This document shows, piece after piece, positions 6,437 through 6,787 of a stretch of DNA of 6,787 nt. The stretch is from Verrucomicrobiales bacterium (GTDB lineage: Bacteria > Verrucomicrobiota > Verrucomicrobiia > Verrucomicrobiales > DEV007), in the NCBI GenBank assembly GCA_023253615.1, contig JALRFZ010000794.1:1-6787 (forward strand), in the 5' to 3' direction. Every line of letters begins with the position of its first letter. The first letter of the stretch is position 1. The position numbers and the translations under genes are program-made. Under the pieces are notes generated by a model that was not told the DNA's origin, did no database searches, and worked only from the letters and a program-made list of their open reading frames with translations.

Positions 6437-6468
6437 CGTCGTGAAAGTCTTGGTTTCAGGGTTCAGGT

Positions 6469-6787
6469 TCAAGCGCGGAATCCGATCCGCCGGCCACCGG
6501 TTTTGCGGCCCGAATGCTTCTCTTTCGCCGCCTTGGCCCGCTTGATCTCGCGGAGCAGCATTTCCTCTGTCACCAGCCACTTTGCCGGATCAGGATCGCG
6601 GCTGCCGGCGTGGATCGCGTTCCGGCAGATGTTGAGGATGTCCCCTCCGCTCAAACCCCCGCTTTGTTCCGCGAGATTCGTAACGCAGTGGAGAAAGCCG
6701 GAGGCAAAGCACAGATTGGCCTTCACCCGCTCGGGGTTGGGTAGATGGAGGGCGAAGAGCTCCCGGCGCATGGAGGCGTCGGGAAGG
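6469..6787 (-). CDS. AAA+ family ATPase, C-terminal lid region only (5' end outside the window)
   Basis: The frame enters from beyond the right edge and gives 105 visible residues before its TGA at 6469-6471. It looks like the end of a classic-clade AAA+ domain. LPDASMRRELFALHLP (1-16) matches the segment after the last ATPase-core strand, where members read roughly 'P-x-x-x-x-R-x-x-I/L-x-x-H/x-LP'. GGLSGGDILNICRNAI (43-58) matches the sensor-2 helix motif SG[AG]D[IL] of the alpha-helical lid. A basic tail (EIKRAKAAKEKHSGRKTGGRRIGFRA region) closes the protein. Walker A, Walker B and arginine fingers would lie outside the window, so ATPase activity cannot be judged here, nor can the substrate. 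An ATG at 6771 exists, but it falls inside the conserved 'PDAS-MRRELF' segment and is almost certainly an internal methionine. The 94-residue GDWGDL gene follows 32 bases downstream and may be co-transcribed. Confidence 0.8.
   Translation of the reverse strand, partial: LPDASMRRELFALHLPNPERVKANLCFASGFLHCVTNLAEQSGGLSGGDILNICRNAIHAGSRDPDPAKWLVTEEMLLREIKRAKAAKEKHSGRKTGGRRIGFRA

Overview
The window looks like chromosomal DNA of a GC-rich bacterium, probably of the PVC superphylum and most likely Verrucomicrobiota. The grounds are a planctomycete-type cytochrome c with two CxxCH modules, a DUF3142 protein followed by a large 'CGPFF' protein, and the general protein style. The assignment is by recall of families, not by a search. 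I saw no transposase, integrase, tRNA, rRNA or CRISPR array.

Every gene I can support lies on the minus strand, so the window reads from right to left. At the right edge is the C-terminal end of an AAA+ ATPase (from beyond 6787 to 6469), followed by a 94-residue conserved protein with a GDWGDL motif (6436-6152). A 218-base gap follows, holding nested palindromes and a weak promoter candidate. Next comes a tight pair: a 32-residue single-pass membrane protein (5933-5835) and, two bases further on, a 134-residue lipoprotein (5832-5428). A 151-base gap with a fair sigma-70-like promoter leads to a second tight pair: a membrane-anchored DUF3142 protein (5276-3951) and, 13 bases on, a 773-residue exported helical-repeat protein (3937-1616). 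After a 149-base gap the last gene is a diheme or larger c-type cytochrome (1466 to beyond position 1), which runs off the left edge. It is open at the window end and is by far the longest minus-strand frame there.

Five of the seven genes encode proteins that appear to be exported or membrane-bound, so most of the window is cell-envelope biology. The two pairs are probably co-transcribed within themselves. There is no strong reason to join all the blocks into one operon, because gaps of about 150 to 220 bases separate them. The least characterised parts are the DUF3142/CGPFF pair and the AT-rich small-protein/lipoprotein pair. I found no clear sign of a defence or mobile system.
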